Shown here in pieces: positions 60,894 to 64,000 of a stretch of DNA of 64,000 bases; within the stretch, counting starts at the first letter, position 1, and every line of letters starts with the position of its first letter. This DNA is from Bremerella cremea (lineage in GTDB: Bacteria; Planctomycetota; Planctomycetia; Pirellulales; Pirellulaceae). The DNA lies in contig NZ_QPEX01000010.1 of the NCBI RefSeq assembly GCF_003335505.1, positions 682,001-746,000 of the forward strand. The letters are read 5' to 3'. The translations under genes were made by a program, and so were the position numbers. The notes beneath the pieces are model-generated. The model was not told the DNA's origin. It saw only the letters and a list, made by a program, of their open reading frames with translations, and made no database searches.

Positions 60894-61888
60894 TGCGTGC
60901 GTCAACCTCTTCAACCCGCGCCGGGTTCACGTTGCTCGAAGTCATGCTGGCCTCTGGATTGTCGGTCATCGTGATGTTTGCCGTGGGCGGGGCGATTCAG
61001 TTTTTTTTGTTCCGCGTTGATGCCAGCAAAGATAGTATCGAACAAGCCCAACTCGCGCGGGCCATCATGCGGACGATCGAAACCGACCTCCGCAGCGCCA
61101 TCTGGAAGCAAGAGATTGATTTCACCGCCGTCCAAGATTTAGCCGCCAGTTCGGTGGCGAGTGGTTCGGCCGATATCAGTTCGATGGCATCCTCGGCCGG
61201 GATCGATCCCACCATGGCAGCCGGCGCATTGACCGGTTCGGCTACTGAAGACATTGCCGCATCGAGTGTCTTGCCCACCACGATCGGATTGTATGGCAAC
61301 TCCATGGAGTTGCAAGTTGATATCAGCCGCGTTCCTCGCATCGACGAATACGATCCGCAATACCAAAGCATTCTGAGTCGCTCGCTTAGCGATATCCCCA
61401 GCGATATTAAAACGGTCACCTACTTCTTAATGCAGCCTGGCAGTTCGTCCTTGGGGCATGGGGTGGTTGGGGATGCCGGAGTCACGGAAGAGCAGTTCGG
61501 CTTGGTCCGCCGCGAGCTCGACCGGGCAGTGACCCAGTATGCGATGAACAACGGCAACACGGCCAATCTTGATGCTTCGGCAGAAATCCTGGCACCCGAG
61601 GTTTCCCTCTTGGCGTTCCGTTACTATGACGGCGTAGGTTGGTTCGACGAGTGGAACTCGGAGGAGATGGGGGGCCTTCCCATGGCGGTCGACGTCATGA
61701 TTTCCATTCGCGATCATCAAACGACACAAGCCTTGCTGTCGGGGAACATGGCCGACCTTCCGACCGATGAAAACGGCAACGCGATGGGCAAGGTTTATCG
61801 CCGTTTGATTCGTATTCCCATTGCCAAGCCGTACGAAGAAGAAGAGGAAACGACCGACCTGACCGCTGATGGAGATCTGCCGTTATGA
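60893..61888 (+). CDS. gspJ: Minor pseudopilin GspJ
   Basis: A 331-residue prepilin with leader MRASTSSTRAG before FTLLEVMLASGLSVIVMF, with Gly at the cut and Glu at +5. The rest is a longer domain with ALGSLLSF-like elements and VSLLAFRYYDGVGW, a pattern typical of GspJ (LRFRYYDG). It overlaps gspI by one base and gspK by four (ATGA). Confident as a pseudopilin, reasonably so as GspJ. Confidence 0.88.
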   Translation: MRASTSSTRAGFTLLEVMLASGLSVIVMFAVGGAIQFFLFRVDASKDSIEQAQLARAIMRTIETDLRSAIWKQEIDFTAVQDLAASSVASGSADISSMASSAGIDPTMAAGALTGSATEDIAASSVLPTTIGLYGNSMELQVDISRVPRIDEYDPQYQSILSRSLSDIPSDIKTVTYFLMQPGSSSLGHGVVGDAGVTEEQFGLVRRELDRAVTQYAMNNGNTANLDASAEILAPEVSLLAFRYYDGVGWFDEWNSEEMGGLPMAVDVMISIRDHQTTQALLSGNMADLPTDENGNAMGKVYRRLIRIPIAKPYEEEEETTDLTADGDLPL

Positions 61889-63465
61889 TGCGTTCTCCCC
61901 TTCCCTGTTCTGGTCGTTTTCCCGCGCGACGCCGTGGCGTAGTGCTGTTTGTGGTGCTGGTCGTGGTCGTAATGATCACCCTATCGGCGTTCGCTTTCAC
62001 GGAACTGATGTTCGTGGAAAACAAAGCCGCCCATTTAACCGGCCGCCAAATCCAAGCCCGCAACGTCGCCGAAAGTGGCGTGGCCATGTTATCTGTCTTC
62101 CTTGAGCAAGAACAAGAACTGATCGAAGCCCAAGGGGGCATTTACGACAACCCCGACATCATGCGGGGCATCTTGGTTCATCCCGATGCCGATGCAGAAG
62201 CGCGTGGACGGTTTTCGATTCTCGCCCCGGCCCTTAATGCCGATGGATCGATCGAAGGAATCCGTTTTGGCTTGGAAGACGAATCGAGTCGTGTCAACTT
62301 GAATGCCCTGTTGATGATGGAACAACAATCGGAAGGCGCTGGTAAAACGCTTTTACTGGCCCTGCCTGGCATGACGGAAGATATCGCCGATTGCATTTTG
62401 GACTACCTGGACGAAGACGACGAAACACGTCCCTACGGGGCCGAGTACGACTACTACAACACGCTCGATCCTCCTTACAATCCGAAGAACGGCCCGCTGG
62501 AAACGGTGGAAGAGTTGCTGCTTGTGAAAGGGGTCATGCCGGAATTGCTCTTCGGTCGCGACACCAATCGGAACGGGCTTGTCGACGAGCACGAATGGGC
62601 CACCAGTGCCAATACCGACCAAGCGGAAACCGAGATGCTTTCGATGGTGCCTGACCTGGGTTGGTCTTCCTATATGACCCTTGTCAGCATGGAGAAAAAC
62701 TACTCGACAACCGGCCAGCCGAAGATTTTCTTGAACGAAGAAAATCTGCAAACGTTGCATAGCAACATCAGTGCCATCTTTCCGGTCGAATACGCAGACT
62801 TCATCTGTGCGTATCGCCTTTACGGAAGCTCGAGCAATTCCAGCGGAGGCAATAGTGGCGGGCAATCGGTCTCGTCGGTTCAGCTCGATCTGACTCAGCC
62901 GGCGAAGACACAAATTGCGAACATGCTCGATTTGATTGGGGCTTCTGTTTCGGTACCCAACGGAACGTTGAAGTCCCCCTTCGAAGACAGTGTGGTCGCC
63001 ATGAATATCTATCTCCCTGAATTGATGGACAACATGACGATCAACCCTTCGCCGGTGATTCCTGGTCGGATCAACATCAATCAGGCCCCATACGAAATCT
63101 TGCTGGGAATCCCTGGCATGGAAGAGAGTATCGTCTCTCAGATTCTCGAACAGCGAATCCCCACGCCCGATCCAGAAAACCCAATTACCCGACACGAAAC
63201 CTGGATCCTCACCCAAGGCATTGTCACGCTCGAACAAATGAAGACCCTCTCCCCCTTTATTTGTGGCGGAGGAGATGTTTACCGGGCCCAGGTCGTTGGC
63301 TATTTCGAGGACGGCAAGGCCTTCAGCCGCCACGAGGTTGTCTTGGACGCCACCCAACCTCAGCCCAAAGTGATGCTATGGCGCGACATGACAGAACTCG
63401 GGCGAGGACATCCCCTAGAAGTTCTGGGGGTCGAATTAGGATTAGATGACGGACAAATCAATTGA
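61885..63465 (+). CDS. gspK: Pseudopilin-tip protein GspK
   Basis: A 526-residue protein. The basic leader (RFPARRRG) precedes VVLFVVLVVVVMITLSAF, without Glu at +5 as usual in GspK. Large domains with helix-hairpin-helix-like repeats follow (SRVNLNALLMM, GRININQAPYEILLGIPGMEE), together with DCILDYLDEDDETRP and Asn/Ser-rich linkers. GspK caps the pseudopilus tip with GspI and GspJ. It overlaps the gspJ stop by four bases. It is longer than the usual 320 residues, the extra length lying in Ser/Asn-rich and central segments. Confidence 0.9.
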   Translation: MMRSPLPCSGRFPARRRGVVLFVVLVVVVMITLSAFAFTELMFVENKAAHLTGRQIQARNVAESGVAMLSVFLEQEQELIEAQGGIYDNPDIMRGILVHPDADAEARGRFSILAPALNADGSIEGIRFGLEDESSRVNLNALLMMEQQSEGAGKTLLLALPGMTEDIADCILDYLDEDDETRPYGAEYDYYNTLDPPYNPKNGPLETVEELLLVKGVMPELLFGRDTNRNGLVDEHEWATSANTDQAETEMLSMVPDLGWSSYMTLVSMEKNYSTTGQPKIFLNEENLQTLHSNISAIFPVEYADFICAYRLYGSSSNSSGGNSGGQSVSSVQLDLTQPAKTQIANMLDLIGASVSVPNGTLKSPFEDSVVAMNIYLPELMDNMTINPSPVIPGRININQAPYEILLGIPGMEESIVSQILEQRIPTPDPENPITRHETWILTQGIVTLEQMKTLSPFICGGGDVYRAQVVGYFEDGKAFSRHEVVLDATQPQPKVMLWRDMTELGRGHPLEVLGVELGLDDGQIN

Positions 63466-63528
63466 TTTCCGCTGACAAAGGGACAATTTTCGTCCCCGGT
63501 ATCAGCCTAGGCGAAATACAATAGCAAT

Positions 63529-64000
63529 ATGGCAAAGAAACTCGCAATTGAATGGGACTCGCAAGCACTGCGGATGGTGGTCGCCCGCCAACGTGGCTCG
63601 AGCATTACCGTCGACCAAGCGATTGTGGTACCACTGAGTGCCGCAGGCGAAGGACTCGACTCGGTGGAAGCACGCGCCGGGCGTTTGCTGACCGAACAAG
63701 TCGCCAGCTTTGGGCTGAACAAACTGCCAGCCATTTTGGGCATCAATCGAGCTTCGATTGAACTCCAGGTCTTCTCGGTACCACCGGTTCCCGAAGCAGA
63801 ACTTCCCGACATCGTTCGCTTTCAGGCGATTCGTGAATGTGCCAATGTCGGGGACGATGGGGTTGTCGACTTTGTGCGACTTCCCATGACGAAAGATGGT
63901 CAATCGCGCGTTCTCGCCGCCGCGATTTCGGCCAAGCAGCTCAAAGCTTGCCACAAGCTCTGCAATCAAGCCCAAATTCAACCGCAAAGTTTTTACATTC
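63529..64000 (+). CDS. GspL/PilM-like actin-fold protein (3' partial)
   Basis: The first 157 residues of a cytoplasmic protein that runs off the window. It starts MAKKLAIEWDSQALRMVVA, the first strand of the actin-like fold shared by GspL and PilM, followed by GINRASIELQVFSVPPVPEAELPD, which resembles the PilM segment leading to the ELPEAIRFE-type motif. In a type II operon after gspK this position is usually gspL, which links GspE to GspM. Because the rest is missing, I cannot say whether it has the membrane anchor of GspL or is a free PilM. Confidence 0.8.
   Translation, partial: MAKKLAIEWDSQALRMVVARQRGSSITVDQAIVVPLSAAGEGLDSVEARAGRLLTEQVASFGLNKLPAILGINRASIELQVFSVPPVPEAELPDIVRFQAIRECANVGDDGVVDFVRLPMTKDGQSRVLAAAISAKQLKACHKLCNQAQIQPQSFYI

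Noticed and set aside
62353..63357. A long leftward frame opposite gspK
   Set aside because: Its reading is antisense to a well-supported gene and its sequence (many Arg, His, Gly, Val) is typical of antisense frames in GC-rich coding DNA.
1..64000. Search for tRNA, rRNA, CRISPR arrays, transposases, integrases and phage genes
   Set aside because: No tRNA-like T-arm signals, repeat-spacer arrays, DDE or tyrosine recombinase motifs were seen in intergenic regions or among the frames; reading by eye may miss diverged cases.

Overview
The window looks like a chromosomal segment of a planctomycete, most likely from the Pirellulales (Blastopirellula/Bremerella-like). This is an inference from gene content: a HExxH protein of the DUF1570 type, a sucrose synthesis/use cluster with a bidomain sucrose-phosphate synthase, a divergent type II secretion locus with exported Gly/Arg-rich proteins, and many exported proteins of unknown function. 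I found no tRNA or rRNA genes, CRISPR arrays, insertion sequences or prophage genes. Base composition looks moderately GC-rich throughout, with no obvious foreign island (not computed).

Layout. 1-12.8 kb: scattered metabolic and envelope genes. They include an anhydro-MurNAc-kinase-like protein and a class-I amidotransferase-like protein that both lack expected active-site residues, an OleA-type thiolase, a MATE exporter, a copper P-type ATPase, and a glycosyltransferase/methyltransferase pair. 13.1-22.9 kb: a two-armed peptide-modification locus. An ATP-grasp gene and an alpha-E gene read rightward and meet a leftward operon of transglutaminase-DUF2126, a fused ATP-grasp/alpha-E protein and a second transglutaminase. 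Each arm is preceded by a sequence fitting the GG-N10-GC core of sigma-54 promoters. 23.0-28.9 kb: a sucrose island (fructokinase, sucrose-phosphate synthase/phosphatase, amylosucrase, and a divergent free sucrose-phosphatase). 29-36.9 kb: a DUF4105 lipoprotein, small exported proteins, an SDR, a GGQ release-factor-like protein, a large exported unknown and NAD synthetase. 37.3-42.9 kb: an operon of an exported, membrane-anchored protein with an ABC-2 transporter, ending against an orphan pseudopilin. 43-49 kb: an ArnT-like glycosyltransferase, PAP2 phosphatase, FKBP isomerase and DUF1570 protein.

49.2 kb to the end is a type II secretion region: gspE-F-G-H-I-J-K and the start of a GspL/PilM-like gene. 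It is preceded by an 1150-residue exported protein built of secretin N-domain-like repeats with a Gly/Arg-rich tail where a secretin barrel would be expected, by a multi-EF-hand Gly/Arg-rich protein on the other strand, and by a Spy-like Gly-rich exported protein. The most interesting parts are the two-armed ATP-grasp/transglutaminase locus and this secretion region. The first is a known but functionally unsolved gene family in an unusual split-plus-fused arrangement. The second has a secretin-like protein with no visible outer-membrane pore. All assignments come from reading motifs by eye; no database search was possible.
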